Assembly (NCBI RefSeq): GCF_013393905.1
Contig: NZ_CP040272.1
Span: 4,832,001 to 4,896,000 of the forward strand
Direction of reading: 5' to 3'
DNA: 64,000 nt
Source of the DNA: Nostoc sp. C052
GTDB taxonomy: Bacteria > Cyanobacteriota > Cyanobacteriia > Cyanobacteriales > Nostocaceae
This document shows positions 8,486-18,184 of this stretch, one piece after another (position 1 is the stretch's first letter; each line of letters starts with the position of its first letter). Below the pieces are notes generated by a model, which saw nothing but the letters and a program-made list of their open reading frames with translations, was not told the origin of the DNA and ran no database searches. A program made the position numbers and the translations under genes.

Positions 8486-8941
8486 CTATTTCCAATCGGG
8501 AATCTCGGCATCTTCTCCACCAATCCCGATTCCAGTGTTAAATACTTCTGCATCGGTCAGGTTGAGATCGTTCATTGATGCTTGATACACATTAGAATCG
8601 TGAATTGTAGCGCGAGTAAAATTTACTCCGTTGAGATTGACTTGCTTCAAATTCACATTGGTTACATAAGCAGATGTTAGGTTAGCACCTGCCAAGTTTG
8701 CACCAGTTAAGTCAGCACCTTCGAGATTAGCTCCTACAAGGCTTGCTCCTTGGAGTTTCGAGCCTCTCAAGTCAGCACCAATTAAATGAGCGCCATTGAG
8801 GTTAGCTCCCGATAGATCGCACTTAACACATTCCCCAGTTGAAAGCAGCTTTTGTAAATCCTGTGGATTCTCGGCTCTAACCGAGCTAGCGAAAAATAGG
8901 GGAGTTGCTAAGGCCATGGCCGCTAATAGCTGGAGTTTCAT
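8486..8941 (-). CDS. Secreted pentapeptide-repeat protein
   Basis: 151 residues. A signal peptide (hydrophobic 4-22, with cleavage likely after VRA near residue 23) is followed by GECVKCDLSGANLNGAHL. A run of A(D/N)LxG pentapeptides covers about residues 38-125, predicting a right-handed quadrilateral beta-helix. The two Cys in CVKC next to the first coil recur in lumenal pentapeptide proteins of cyanobacteria. The protein is probably periplasmic or thylakoid-lumenal, and its function is unknown. Confidence 0.85.
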   Translation of the reverse strand: MKLQLLAAMALATPLFFASSVRAENPQDLQKLLSTGECVKCDLSGANLNGAHLIGADLRGSKLQGASLVGANLEGADLTGANLAGANLTSAYVTNVNLKQVNLNGVNFTRATIHDSNVYQASMNDLNLTDAEVFNTGIGIGGEDAEIPDWK

Positions 8942-9241
8942 AATTTTCCCCCTTAATAATCAAGTTGCGTCCGTTCTGTCCCTCACAACTCTATTATCTC
9001 ACTAAACTTCGTGAGGTCAATCTATCTTGTGACAATCTATCTCCTGACAGGTTTGTTGCGATCTGAAAGAGGAATATAAAGTAATGTCACAAACACCATT
9101 AATTCTGATTTATGGCGATTTTACCTGATAATTCCGCAAAAAAAGCCAGTATTAAATCACTATTAAATCTTTTGAAAAGCTGGATTTTCTCACCATAGCT
9201 GGTTTGATAAGTATTTATACTTTATCAATTGATGGTTGAGC

Positions 9242-10105
9242 TTAATTCCTCAGAAATTCTCGCATATACTGATTAACCAATTCCGGCTGTTCTTGCTGCA
9301 CCCAATGGCCACAATTAGGAATGTACTTGATTTGAAAATCCCTGACATAAGCTGCGGTGTTGTAGGTTAGTTCCTTGCCGAGTGCAGTGTCATTTTCTCC
9401 CCAAATCATCAGTGTTGGCACTTCCAGAACGCCCCAATTTGGATTTAGCATTCTCTGCTGAAAAATATTGCGGTAATAGTTCAACATTGCTGTCAGGGCA
9501 CCGCGTTTGGCAGCAGCATCTTTGTAGGCGTCAATATTGGCTTTGGTGAAAGCACTCTTGTTAACTGCTGTACCTTTAAAAATTGTTTCAATTGCTTGAT
9601 AATCTGAAGATTGTAAGAATATTTCTGGTAACAAGGGTAGTTGAAAGAGAAAGATATAGTAACTACGTTGCAACTGTGGAAGAGTGCGTAAGCCTTGGGC
9701 AAATTTGGCAGGATGAGGTAGGTTAAGGATAATTAATCGCTCTACCATTTCGGGATGAGCATAAGCAAAAGCCCAAGCGATCGCACCACCCCAATCATGC
9801 CCAGCTAAAACACATTTTTGGTATCCTAAGGCTTTAATTACTCCTGCAACATCTTTGATAAATTCATCCATTACATAAGCTGATTGCTCTGTTGGTTTAT
9901 CACTATCGTTATAGCCACGCAAATCAATGGCGACGACTTTAAAATCTTGAGCAAATTCGGGTATTTGATGCCGCCAAGAGTACCAAAATTCAGGAAACCC
10001 ATGCAACATCAACATTAAGGGGCCTTCACCTTGGGTAACGTAGTGTAGTTTCACCCCATTAGTAGTTATATATTCGTGTTTCCAAGTTGTTTCGATTACA
10101 GACAT
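9242..10105 (-). CDS. Alpha/beta hydrolase, epoxide-hydrolase-like
   Basis: 287 residues. The motifs fit the epoxide hydrolase / haloalkane dehalogenase branch. They are the oxyanion motif HGFPEFWYSWRHQI near residue 35, nucleophile elbow GHDWGG with Asp near residue 103, a cap domain with Tyr-rich helices (residues 140-220), acid residue in WGENDTALG, and catalytic His in NCGHWVQQEQPELV near the C-terminus. Asp in place of Ser as nucleophile supports an epoxide hydrolase-type reaction. The substrate is unknown. The gene stands alone. Confidence 0.85.
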   Translation of the reverse strand: MSVIETTWKHEYITTNGVKLHYVTQGEGPLMLMLHGFPEFWYSWRHQIPEFAQDFKVVAIDLRGYNDSDKPTEQSAYVMDEFIKDVAGVIKALGYQKCVLAGHDWGGAIAWAFAYAHPEMVERLIILNLPHPAKFAQGLRTLPQLQRSYYIFLFQLPLLPEIFLQSSDYQAIETIFKGTAVNKSAFTKANIDAYKDAAAKRGALTAMLNYYRNIFQQRMLNPNWGVLEVPTLMIWGENDTALGKELTYNTAAYVRDFQIKYIPNCGHWVQQEQPELVNQYMREFLRN

Positions 10106-10313
10106 GTGTTGTATTTTTGTTCGTGATGGTTATTGTGTTTAATCTTGTTATTCAAAACATCTGTTAAAAGATAGGTTGGAAATTGCAATTCACCTTTAGA
10201 TAGATATTGATAATAAATCAATAGAGTTTCATACAAATACTAGAATATATCAACCTGGATTAACAAAATACCTTTTATGAAAGTTATTTAGATTCATTTG
10301 AGATCCAAATAAA

Positions 10314-11459
10314 ATGAGCATAATAGAAACGCGTGGTATTTGGCTGACTACTACCGATAGTAAAGTTCTCAGGACAAAGCAAGGAATTGCTGAAGCGATG
10401 GATTTCCTGGCTGAGACAGGATTTAATGTGGTATTTCCCGTTGTTTGGAACAAGGCAGTAACTCTGTATCCTAGTCAAATAATGCGGCAGACTTTTGGAG
10501 TTGAAATTGACCCTTTATCTGTAGGTCGCGACCCCTTAGAAGAAGTAGTGGTTGAGGCGCGGCGAGTTGGCTTGAAAGTCATTCCTTGGTTTGAATACGG
10601 CTTTGCTAGTTCCTACAATTTGAATGGCGGTGTACTTTTACAGAAAAAACCGGAATGGACTGCGCGTGACTATAACGGTAACTTGCTGAAGAAAAACGGC
10701 TTTGAGTGGTTGAATGCCATCGACCCACAGGTGCAGGAATTCTTATTGAACTTGGTACTGGAAGTTGTGAAAAATTACGATGTGGATGGTGTTCAAGGTG
10801 ACGATCGCTTCCCTGCATTTCCTTCTGAAGGTGGGTATGATGAGGGAACTGTCAGCCGCTATCGCCAGGAATTTGATCGCAATCCACCACAAAATCCCAA
10901 GGATAGGCAATGGTTACAGTGGCGTGCAGATATTCTCACTGAGTTTTTGGCGCGCCTCTATCGGAAGGTGAAAGCGGTGAATCCTAATTTGCTGGTAGCG
11001 ATCGCACCTAATATCCATGATTGGGCATTCCAGGAATATCTGCAAGACTCACCCGCATGGCTGAAGCGGGGAATAGTTGACATAATTCAGCCACAGATTT
11101 ATCGCCGTGACTTTGGGAGTTACGCTGCGATCGTTGATAAATTGGTAAACCAGCAGTTCACAGATGCGACGCTGCCCAAGTTAGCGCCGGGAATATTGAT
11201 GAAGCTTGGCAGTTATTCTATTAGTCCAGAATATCTGGTGCAGGCAATTGAATACAATAGTCAACTTGGGATTCAAGGAGAGGTATTCTTTTTTTACGAA
11301 GGTTTGCGCGAGAATAACAATACCCTAGCTAAAGTTTTGCGAAATGGCCCCTATGCTAAGTCTGCATCATTTCCCACTCTGTCAGATTTGAGTACGGGTA
11401 GCGTGAGTAACAAGAGGACATCTTCTATTTGGCAACGGTTGTTAAAAAAGATTTTTTAA
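10314..11459 (+). CDS. GHL10/DUF187-type glycoside-hydrolase-like protein
   Basis: 381 residues. The N-terminus ETRGIWLTTTDSKVL leads into a TIM-barrel of the family-10-like glycosidases (GHL10). Recognisable parts are GFNVVFPVVWNKAVTLYPS, LKVIPWFEYGF, the carboxylate-rich VDGVQGDDRFPAFPSEGGYD, and WLKRGIVDIIQPQIYRRD. There is no signal peptide, unlike many relatives, so it may act in the cytoplasm or have lost secretion. The next gene starts 6 bases after its stop, so the two are likely co-transcribed. Family members act on peptidoglycan-like or other polysaccharides, but the substrate here is not known. Confidence 0.8.
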   Translation: MSIIETRGIWLTTTDSKVLRTKQGIAEAMDFLAETGFNVVFPVVWNKAVTLYPSQIMRQTFGVEIDPLSVGRDPLEEVVVEARRVGLKVIPWFEYGFASSYNLNGGVLLQKKPEWTARDYNGNLLKKNGFEWLNAIDPQVQEFLLNLVLEVVKNYDVDGVQGDDRFPAFPSEGGYDEGTVSRYRQEFDRNPPQNPKDRQWLQWRADILTEFLARLYRKVKAVNPNLLVAIAPNIHDWAFQEYLQDSPAWLKRGIVDIIQPQIYRRDFGSYAAIVDKLVNQQFTDATLPKLAPGILMKLGSYSISPEYLVQAIEYNSQLGIQGEVFFFYEGLRENNNTLAKVLRNGPYAKSASFPTLSDLSTGSVSNKRTSSIWQRLLKKIF

Positions 11460-11465
11460 GGAAAA

Positions 11466-11903
11466 ATGCGCGTGGAATCTCAATTATCGGTGGAACGGTT
11501 AATTAAAACTTTAAAAGAGGATTTACCAACACTTTTTAAAAAAGATATTTCTTATGACATTTATACAGATGATATTTACTTTAAAGACCCAGTAAATACA
11601 TTCAAATACAAATTTAATTATCGCATTATATTTTGGACTTTGCGATTTCACGCTCGGCTATTTTTTACCCAAATTTACTTTGATGTACATGAGGTTTATC
11701 AGTCAGCCGAAGACACGATTTTAGCAAAGTGGACAGTGCGGGGAGTCTTGCGCGTTCCTTGGAAAGCTGGTTTGCTTTTTAATGGCTATTCAACGTATAA
11801 ATTAAACCAAGATAATTTGATATACGAGCATATCGACACTTGGGATCGTAAACCAGGTGAGATTTTAAAGCAGTTTTGGCAAAGGGGAGATATGGCTAAT
11901 TAG
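11466..11903 (+). CDS. DUF2358 family protein
   Basis: 145 residues with the SnoaL/NTF2-like pattern of DUF2358. The marks are LIKTLKEDLPTLFKKDISYDIYTDDIYFKDPVN near the N-terminus, WTVRGVLRVPWKAG in the strand region and YEHIDTWDRKPGEIL at the end. Plant and cyanobacterial homologues are known but their role is not. The gene lies 6 bases downstream of the GHL10-like gene, apparently as an operon. Confidence 0.85.
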   Translation: MRVESQLSVERLIKTLKEDLPTLFKKDISYDIYTDDIYFKDPVNTFKYKFNYRIIFWTLRFHARLFFTQIYFDVHEVYQSAEDTILAKWTVRGVLRVPWKAGLLFNGYSTYKLNQDNLIYEHIDTWDRKPGEILKQFWQRGDMAN

Positions 11904-12089
11904 CTGTTTTGCCCAAAAAAACTCGATTGGCATTTTACCAAAAATCCTTGTCTGCACTAAGTTGTGGCGTTTTTTAGTTTTCTCGAATTCACGTTTATTT
12001 ACATCCCAACGATTTGCCTTATAGAAATTGTAATATTTGTAATATATAATAAATCCCTAGAGCAATTTTATACTTAAAGAGTAGCGAAG

Positions 12090-13661
12090 ATGGCAAAAGA
12101 TAGCCCAAAAGTTAGCCTAGATGCACTTATACCTAGAGAAGCATTTGAGGTTCAAGGACAGCAATCTCAAATCATACTCAATAATATTCCTATGATACAA
12201 ATTCGTAATTTAGAGCAAAAAGATTTTTTCTATCCATTTTTACGAAAACCCGATTTTCAACGAGAAACCAATGAGTGGGATGCTCAGAAAATATGTGATT
12301 TTATTGAAAGTTTTTTAGATGGTGATTTAATACCAGCTGTTATTCTTTGGAGAAGTAATAGTGGTTATTTTTTCGTAATTGATGGCTCACATAGGCTAAG
12401 TGCTTTAATCGCCTGGATAAATGATGATTATGGCGATAAAGATATTTCCAATAAATTTTATGATGCATACATAACAGAAGAACAAAAAAATGCTGGTCAG
12501 GAAGTTAGAACACTAATTAAGAATAAGATAGGCTCTTACCAGGATTATGAATTATCAACACAGCACCTAGACAAAATAGATCAAAAAACGCTTGAGAGAG
12601 CAAGAAATTTAGGTAGTTTGGGTATCCAACTTCAGTGGGTTGGTGGTGATGCATCTAAAGCAGCAGATTCATTTTTTAACATTAATCAAAAAGCAGCACC
12701 TATTAGTCCAACTGAAATGCGTTTATTAAAGGCTAGGAATAAACCTAATGGCGTTGCTGCTCGTGCAATTATGAGAAGTGGTAATGGTCATAAATATTGG
12801 TCAGAGTTCTCACAAGATAAACAAGACAAAATTGAAAAACTAGCTCAAGAAATACATCAACTGATTTTTGAGCCTAAGCTTAAAAATCCTATAAAAACTA
12901 CAGATGTTCCAATGGTAGGAAATCTATCAACTTCACAGAAAAATGAATTTATCTTAGAATTTGTCAATATAGTTAACAATATAGAAGTAGAAAATGAACT
13001 TGAGTTGAATGATGATTCAACAGGAGAAAATACTGTAAAATTCTTAACTAATTGTCAAAAATTAGCCCAGAGAATAAATGCTAATGATCCTTCATCTCTT
13101 GGACTTCATCCGCTCGTATATTTCTATACTTATGATAGTCGATATAGACTAGGTTCATTTTATGGTGTTGTTAGCTTGGTATTATATTTAGGAAAAAATA
13201 AATCTTATGATAAATTTATAAAATGCAGGAAAGATTTTGAATTTGTGATTTGGCAACATGATGATATAGTTCCACAAATTGTAAGTAAAAGTAGTGCAGT
13301 CAAGGCACGAGAAAAGGTTAAAGATTTTTATTTGACAATAGTTGAAAAATTAACACAAGGTGTAGATAAAAAAAATGTTATGAAGGAAATCATAGCCGAA
13401 AAAACTTTTGGTTCCTTAAAAATGAAATCTAGAGTTAACACAAGTGAAACTCAAAGTAAAACTTTTTCACGAGAAACCAAAGCAGCAGCTTTTATCAGAG
13501 ATGCTTTACCTAAAGTTCAAAGATGTAAAATATGTGGTGGCTATCTTCACAGTCACTCTATATCTATAGATCACAAAACAAGAAAACAAGATGGTGGCTT
13601 AGGTAATTTAGGTAATGCACAGTTAACTCACCTATACTGCAATACAACATTCAAAAATTAA
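12090..13661 (+). CDS. DUF262 (ParB-like) protein with C-terminal HNH nuclease motif
   Basis: 523 residues. The N-terminal half has the DUF262/ParB-like core: KPDFQRETNEWDAQKICDFI, then FLDGDLIPAVILW, then VIDGSHRLSALIAW with the signature at D98-R102 (usually DGQQR). The middle is helical and unassigned. The C-terminus is an HNH/McrA-like zinc nuclease motif: CKIC (479-482), SIDH (D494, H495) and HLYCN (H514, C517, N518). DUF262 plus nuclease is the plan of GmrSD-type and other phage-defence enzymes, but those usually use DUF1524, so this is only an analogy. The gene is markedly AT-rich, stands alone and has its own terminator, all of which suggest horizontal transfer. Confidence 0.75.
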   Translation: MAKDSPKVSLDALIPREAFEVQGQQSQIILNNIPMIQIRNLEQKDFFYPFLRKPDFQRETNEWDAQKICDFIESFLDGDLIPAVILWRSNSGYFFVIDGSHRLSALIAWINDDYGDKDISNKFYDAYITEEQKNAGQEVRTLIKNKIGSYQDYELSTQHLDKIDQKTLERARNLGSLGIQLQWVGGDASKAADSFFNINQKAAPISPTEMRLLKARNKPNGVAARAIMRSGNGHKYWSEFSQDKQDKIEKLAQEIHQLIFEPKLKNPIKTTDVPMVGNLSTSQKNEFILEFVNIVNNIEVENELELNDDSTGENTVKFLTNCQKLAQRINANDPSSLGLHPLVYFYTYDSRYRLGSFYGVVSLVLYLGKNKSYDKFIKCRKDFEFVIWQHDDIVPQIVSKSSAVKAREKVKDFYLTIVEKLTQGVDKKNVMKEIIAEKTFGSLKMKSRVNTSETQSKTFSRETKAAAFIRDALPKVQRCKICGGYLHSHSISIDHKTRKQDGGLGNLGNAQLTHLYCNTTFKN

Positions 13662-13709
13662 AGATTCTCAAACTAGGCATAAAAATTAGAGATAAGATTC
13701 TTTAATTTT
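13654..13709 (+). terminator. Probable terminator of the DUF262-HNH gene
   Basis: An imperfect inverted repeat (aaaattaaagattct and agattctttaatttt) starts at the end of the coding region and ends in a T-rich tail, just before the convergent uvrA stop codon. It could serve both genes. Confidence 0.5.
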
Positions 13710-13735
13710 AGGTAATGCAAGTTATTTGGAAAAGA

Positions 13736-16624
13736 CTAAGATTTCACCGCCGGATACTGCTTCAAGACCTGCTTTAAATATTGCCCAGTATAAGACCTGG
13801 GATTTTTTGCAACTTCCTCTGGTGTCCCTACAGCAATCAATTCTCCGCCTTTGTCGCCACCTTCTGGCCCCAAATCTATCACCCAATCAGAACAACGAAT
13901 TACATCTAAGTTGTGTTCAATTACTAAAATTGAATTGCCTTTATCCACCAATCTTTGCAACACATCTAACAATTTGTGGACATCATAAAAAGATAACCCT
14001 GTTGTCGGTTCATCGATTAAATAAAGTGTCTTACCTGTGGCGCGTCGAGATAGTTCTGTTGCCAATTTTACCCGTTGCGCTTCACCACCAGATAAGGTAG
14101 TCGCAGGTTGTCCTAGTTGGACATAACCCAACCCGACATCAAATAAAGTTTGCAAACGCGCGATCGCTTTGGGTATATTCTGGAAAAAGTCTAAACTCTC
14201 CTCAACTGTCATTCTCAGTACATCAGAAATTGACTTATCTTTGTACTTCACCTGTAAAGTTTCGCGGTTGTATCTTGCACCTTTACAGATTTCGCATTGC
14301 ACGTAAACATCAGGGAGGAAGTTCATTTCAATCACATTCACACCCTGTCCGCTACAAGCTTCGCAACGTCCACCTTTAACGTTGAAGGAAAATTGTCCAG
14401 GTTTGTAACCTCTGGCTTTGGCTTCTACTGTTTGGGAAAATACATCTCGAATCGCATCGAAAATTCCTGTGTAAGTAGCAGGGTTGGAACGTGGCGTGCG
14501 TCCAATTGGGGATTGATCGATAACGATCGCTTTATCAATCGCATTCAATCCCTGAATTTTATCCAAATGTCTTGGTAAGGGAACTTTCTTAGTTAAATGG
14601 TGTTGCAGAGATGGATACAGTAATTCATTAATCAGGGTAGATTTGCCAGAACCAGATACACCAGTGATAGAGACAAGTTTACCTAGTGGAATGTCTACAT
14701 CTATATTTTGTAAATTGTTGCGATGGGCATTTTTAATTCCCAAACTGCGCCCATTTCCTTCTCGGCGTTCTGCTGGTGTGTTAATTACTCGCCTTCCTGA
14801 TAAATATGCACCCGTCAAGGAATCTTCTGCTGCTAATAATGCCTCAAAATCACCTTGGGCGATAATATTTCCGCCGTGGATTCCTGCACCAGGGCCAATA
14901 TCAACAATGTGGTTAGCTGCACGAATTGTTTCTTCATCGTGTTCAACGACAATTAATGTATTACCCAAATCGCGCAATTTTGTTAGGGTTTTAAGTAACC
15001 TGCCATTATCTCGTTGATGCAAACCAATACTCGGTTCATCTAAAACGTAGAGAACTCCCGTTAATCCAGAACCAATTTGCGTTGCTAGACGAATTCGTTG
15101 GGCTTCGCCACCAGAAAGAGTCATGGCGGGACGATCAAGGGTGAGATAATCTAAACCTACATCTAACAAAAATTGCAATCTAGCTTTGATTTCTCGGAGA
15201 ACTAAATCAGCAATTTGCAATTGGCGATCGCTCAACTTAAATTGCTCAATTCTCTCCCGACAATCTCGAATTGATACGGTAGTCAATTCTAAAATTCCAT
15301 ATTGTCCCAACTTCACCGCCAAGGCTTCCGGTTTTAACCGTTTTCCCTTGCAAATTTCACACGGCTGATCGATTAAATACTGTTCTAATTTTTGCTTAAC
15401 TAATTCCGAACCACCCTCATATTGCCGTTGCAAAATTGGAATAGCACCTTTAAAACTCTGCTTTCTTTGTGCTTCTGCGGCTCGTTCATCTTTCTCGCCA
15501 TACAAAAGAATTTGCTGCTGTTCTTCTGTTAGCTTGCCCCAATTTGTCTGTAACTCAAACCCATAAATCTGTCCTACGCTGTAGAGTAATTCCAGATAAT
15601 AAGAATTATCTTTTTCTGACCAAGGCGCGATCGCAGCATAAACTGGTGCTTCCCAGTCAGGTACGATCAAGTCTGGCGCAAATCTCCTTAAAGTCCCGAT
15701 ACCATGACAGTGCGGACAAGCACCATAAGGCGAGTTAAAGGAGAACAATCGCGGCGATAATTCTTCCATTACCGCGCCATGTTCTGGACAGGCAAAGTTT
15801 TCCGAAAATACTAATTCTTCTTCTTTTTCTTGTCCATCGTCACCAAGTAGACTCACCATAATGGCCGCAATCCCACCCGATTGCTTGAGACACGTAGACA
15901 GGGAATCAACCAAACGCTCCTGAATATCAGCTTTTTTCACCAAGCGGTCAATTACCACTTCGATGGTGTGGGTAAAGTTTTTATCCAATTCAATGGAATC
16001 TGACAGTTCGCGGATCTCGCCATTGATTCGCACGCGGACAAAACCTTGAGAAGCAAGACTTGACAAAAGCTTCCGGTGTGTGCCTTTTTTCCCCCGGACA
16101 ACGGGTGCAAGAATTTGGAAGCGGGTGCGATCTGGTAATTCCATGATGCGATCGCACATCTCATCGATTGTCTGGGGTGCAATACAGCGATCGCATATCG
16201 GACAATGGGGTTCACCAGCCCGACCAAATAAGAGCCGCAAATAGTCGTAAATCTCTGTCACCGTACCCACAGTGGAACGGGGGTTATGAGACGTTGACTT
16301 TTGGTCAATGGAAATCGCTGGACTTAAGCCTTCAATGGCTTCCACATCCGGTTTATCCAGTTGTCCGAGAAATTGCCGGGCGTAGGCGCTGAGGGATTCT
16401 ACATAGCGACGTTGCCCTTCAGCGAAAATCGTATCAAAGGCTAGGGAAGACTTACCAGAACCAGAAACGCCAGTGAAGACGATTAGGCGATCGCGTGGCA
16501 ATTCCAAGTCAATATTTTTCAGATTATGCTGCCTAGCACCCCGAATCCGAATGGTATTCTGGCTGTTGTGGCTGGGGTTGGGGAGATGTCCATTCAAGGA
16601 TGCTGCTAGCTGTTGGTCTGACAT
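13736..16624 (-). CDS. uvrA: Excinuclease ABC subunit A
   Basis: UvrA is the damage-recognition ATPase of nucleotide excision repair, acting as a dimer with UvrB. The 962-residue product has the usual order: Walker A GVSGSGKS at 52-59, a zinc-binding insert (CPICDRC and later CEHG-like and CPHC pairs), CEICKGKRL, and signature LSGGEAQRIRLATQ. The second ATPase half has its own GVSGSGKS, the zinc module CEACSGQG...CEICKGARY, and signature LSGGEAQRVKLATEL with LIDEPTTGL. The length is normal and all motifs are intact. The upstream region contains a palindromic repeat, and I did not see a convincing LexA box. Confidence 0.98.
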   Translation of the reverse strand: MSDQQLAASLNGHLPNPSHNSQNTIRIRGARQHNLKNIDLELPRDRLIVFTGVSGSGKSSLAFDTIFAEGQRRYVESLSAYARQFLGQLDKPDVEAIEGLSPAISIDQKSTSHNPRSTVGTVTEIYDYLRLLFGRAGEPHCPICDRCIAPQTIDEMCDRIMELPDRTRFQILAPVVRGKKGTHRKLLSSLASQGFVRVRINGEIRELSDSIELDKNFTHTIEVVIDRLVKKADIQERLVDSLSTCLKQSGGIAAIMVSLLGDDGQEKEEELVFSENFACPEHGAVMEELSPRLFSFNSPYGACPHCHGIGTLRRFAPDLIVPDWEAPVYAAIAPWSEKDNSYYLELLYSVGQIYGFELQTNWGKLTEEQQQILLYGEKDERAAEAQRKQSFKGAIPILQRQYEGGSELVKQKLEQYLIDQPCEICKGKRLKPEALAVKLGQYGILELTTVSIRDCRERIEQFKLSDRQLQIADLVLREIKARLQFLLDVGLDYLTLDRPAMTLSGGEAQRIRLATQIGSGLTGVLYVLDEPSIGLHQRDNGRLLKTLTKLRDLGNTLIVVEHDEETIRAANHIVDIGPGAGIHGGNIIAQGDFEALLAAEDSLTGAYLSGRRVINTPAERREGNGRSLGIKNAHRNNLQNIDVDIPLGKLVSITGVSGSGKSTLINELLYPSLQHHLTKKVPLPRHLDKIQGLNAIDKAIVIDQSPIGRTPRSNPATYTGIFDAIRDVFSQTVEAKARGYKPGQFSFNVKGGRCEACSGQGVNVIEMNFLPDVYVQCEICKGARYNRETLQVKYKDKSISDVLRMTVEESLDFFQNIPKAIARLQTLFDVGLGYVQLGQPATTLSGGEAQRVKLATELSRRATGKTLYLIDEPTTGLSFYDVHKLLDVLQRLVDKGNSILVIEHNLDVIRCSDWVIDLGPEGGDKGGELIAVGTPEEVAKNPRSYTGQYLKQVLKQYPAVKS

Positions 16625-17074
16625 ATTGGGCGGCGAAGAAGGAGTTTCTTATGAAACAGTCCTTAATAATACTATCTTTAATCGGTTTATTGTAGAACAA
16701 TAGTACTGTTTTAGTTACTTATCGTTCCAGATTCATGCCGCAGACATACTTAAGAGTCTGCTAATTTGGAAACATCTCGATTCAATATCCTTCTGAGGGT
16801 GAATCTATGGTATCGCAAATCGAACCGTAGACGGAACGCGATCGCTTTAACCATTGACAGACATCTCCGAAAAAGAATGTAGAGACGTAGCACTGCTACG
16901 TCTCTACAAGGGTTCTGGGTAACGCATCTTTAATTTCTGGAGATGTCTATTGCTGAGATGAACTTTTTGAAGTTCCTACTCTCAAGGTAAACAAGCGAGT
17001 TCACTTAAGAACCGCTATGTTATATGCTTGAATAAATCATGTTAACTCTATAAGAACAGATATTTTAAGTAACT
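16625..17074. other. Divergent intergenic region between uvrA and tsaB
   Basis: 450 bases. It holds the promoters of both divergent genes (not fixed) and a member of the gtagagacg palindrome family at 16879-16907. No small gene is visible. Confidence 0.5.
16879..16907. repeat. GTAGAGACG palindrome
   Basis: Perfect 14-bp arms (gtagagacgtagca and its complement) surround one base. Relatives with the same gtagagacg...cgtctctac borders and variable centres lie at 33780, 35636 (decayed), 40355, 44491 and 58686. Confidence 0.8.
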
Positions 17075-17731
17075 TTGACAACGGAACTAGAAGGCTTTGT
17101 AATAAATAAATACGCTTTAGCACTACACACCACCACACCTGAATTAGGTTTGGCAATTAGTGATTTTGCTGGTGAAACTCGCTCTCAAGTTTGGAATTTA
17201 GGGCGTGATTTATCTAGCTTAGTGCATCAATATTTGATTGAATTTGTCAAACCGCAAACTTGGGCAGATTTGTCCTTTATTGCAGTTGCAAAAGGGCCTG
17301 GTGGTTTCACAGGCACTCGGATTGGTGTTGTTATTGCTCGGACTTTGGGGCAACAATTAGATATTCCTGTATTTGCGATTTCAACTTTGGCTGCGATCGC
17401 TTGGTCAGAAGCAGGCAAAAGTCAAAATCCAAAAACTATTGCTGTGGAAATGCCAGCACAACGAGGTCAAATTTTTGCTGGTATTTATGAGTTTGAATCA
17501 GATGTTTCTAAACTAAGAGTGTGTTTATCAGATAGAGTCTTAACACCAGAAGCATGGCAAGAAACTTTAGCGAGTTGGAACACTAATTACCAGTTGATTC
17601 AAGCCCAATCTGGGTTAGCAGCGACGGTGACAAGTATTTTAGAATTAGCTAATCTTGATTGGCAAGAGGGCAAATATCCTAATTGGTCAGAGGCTTTGCC
17701 ATATTACGGGCAGCATCCAGTAGAAGTTTAA
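17075..17731 (+). CDS. tsaB: tRNA threonylcarbamoyladenosine biosynthesis protein TsaB
   Basis: TsaB (YeaZ) is a partner of TsaD in forming t6A37 in ANN-decoding tRNAs. The 218-residue product is ASKHA-like: YALALHTTTPELGLAISD near the N-terminus (usual LAIDTS... replaced by LALHTTT, as in cyanobacteria), then KGPGGFTGTRIGVVIARTLGQ and the AIAWSEA block. The frame has no ATG before the conserved start and no GTG, so TTG at 17075 is the likely start. The next in-frame codons lead quickly into the conserved strand. Confidence 0.88.
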   Translation: MTTELEGFVINKYALALHTTTPELGLAISDFAGETRSQVWNLGRDLSSLVHQYLIEFVKPQTWADLSFIAVAKGPGGFTGTRIGVVIARTLGQQLDIPVFAISTLAAIAWSEAGKSQNPKTIAVEMPAQRGQIFAGIYEFESDVSKLRVCLSDRVLTPEAWQETLASWNTNYQLIQAQSGLAATVTSILELANLDWQEGKYPNWSEALPYYGQHPVEV

Positions 17732-18184
17732 CTAAGTAGGTCGGTGTAAATAATTATTGTTGGGATAAGGCAGGGAGCAGGGGGCAGGGAGCAGGGTGAG
17801 AAAGGGTTTGAGCCTTGTTTACGTTTCTTCACACAGTTTGGTTTTATTATGCCGACTTACTTAGTACAAGAAAGCAAAAGTAAAAAGAAATAATACTTCT
17901 TTTGTCAATACTTCTCGGGTTTTGCATTTTTAACTCGGAATCGGGTTTGGGGTAAAGGGTACTGGGTTTGGGTTAAAGGTTTTTTCTTCCCCTTTTCCCT
18001 TTCCTCTTTTCTCCTTAACCGAGAAGTATTGCTTCTTTTGTAAGCTTTCTGGCTATTTTAAATGAGTGGTTGAAACCTCTCCCCAAAGTAGGAAGAGGTT
18101 TGGAGAATGGTCAAATTAAATCCATTAAACTTACATTTAATTAGAGGTCTTTTTTGATAATTAGCAACTTAGGTAAGTGACTAA
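17732..18184. other. Repeat-rich intergenic region between tsaB and the nucleotidyltransferase
   Basis: The region holds a purine-rich short tandem run (about 17766-17800, units gggagcag/gggcagg) and the MITE-like element at 17906-18031 with its flanking duplications. No gene is seen. Confidence 0.6.
17906..18031. mobile_element. 126-bp MITE-like element with 10-bp target duplication (copy A)
   Basis: The terminal inverted repeats are caatacttctcgg at 17906-17918 and ccgagaagtattg at 18019-18031 (exact complements). The element is directly flanked by identical 10-mers cttcttttgt (17896-17905 and 18032-18041). The interior is T-rich and non-coding and contains ttttgcatttttaactcgga. An inverted sibling lies at 50083-50208. 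The duplication marks a transposition event, and the mobilising transposase is not in the window. Confidence 0.85.

Noticed and set aside
16625..16760. LexA box upstream of uvrA (agtactgttttagttact)
   Set aside because: The spacing and half-sites do not fit the known cyanobacterial consensus well enough.
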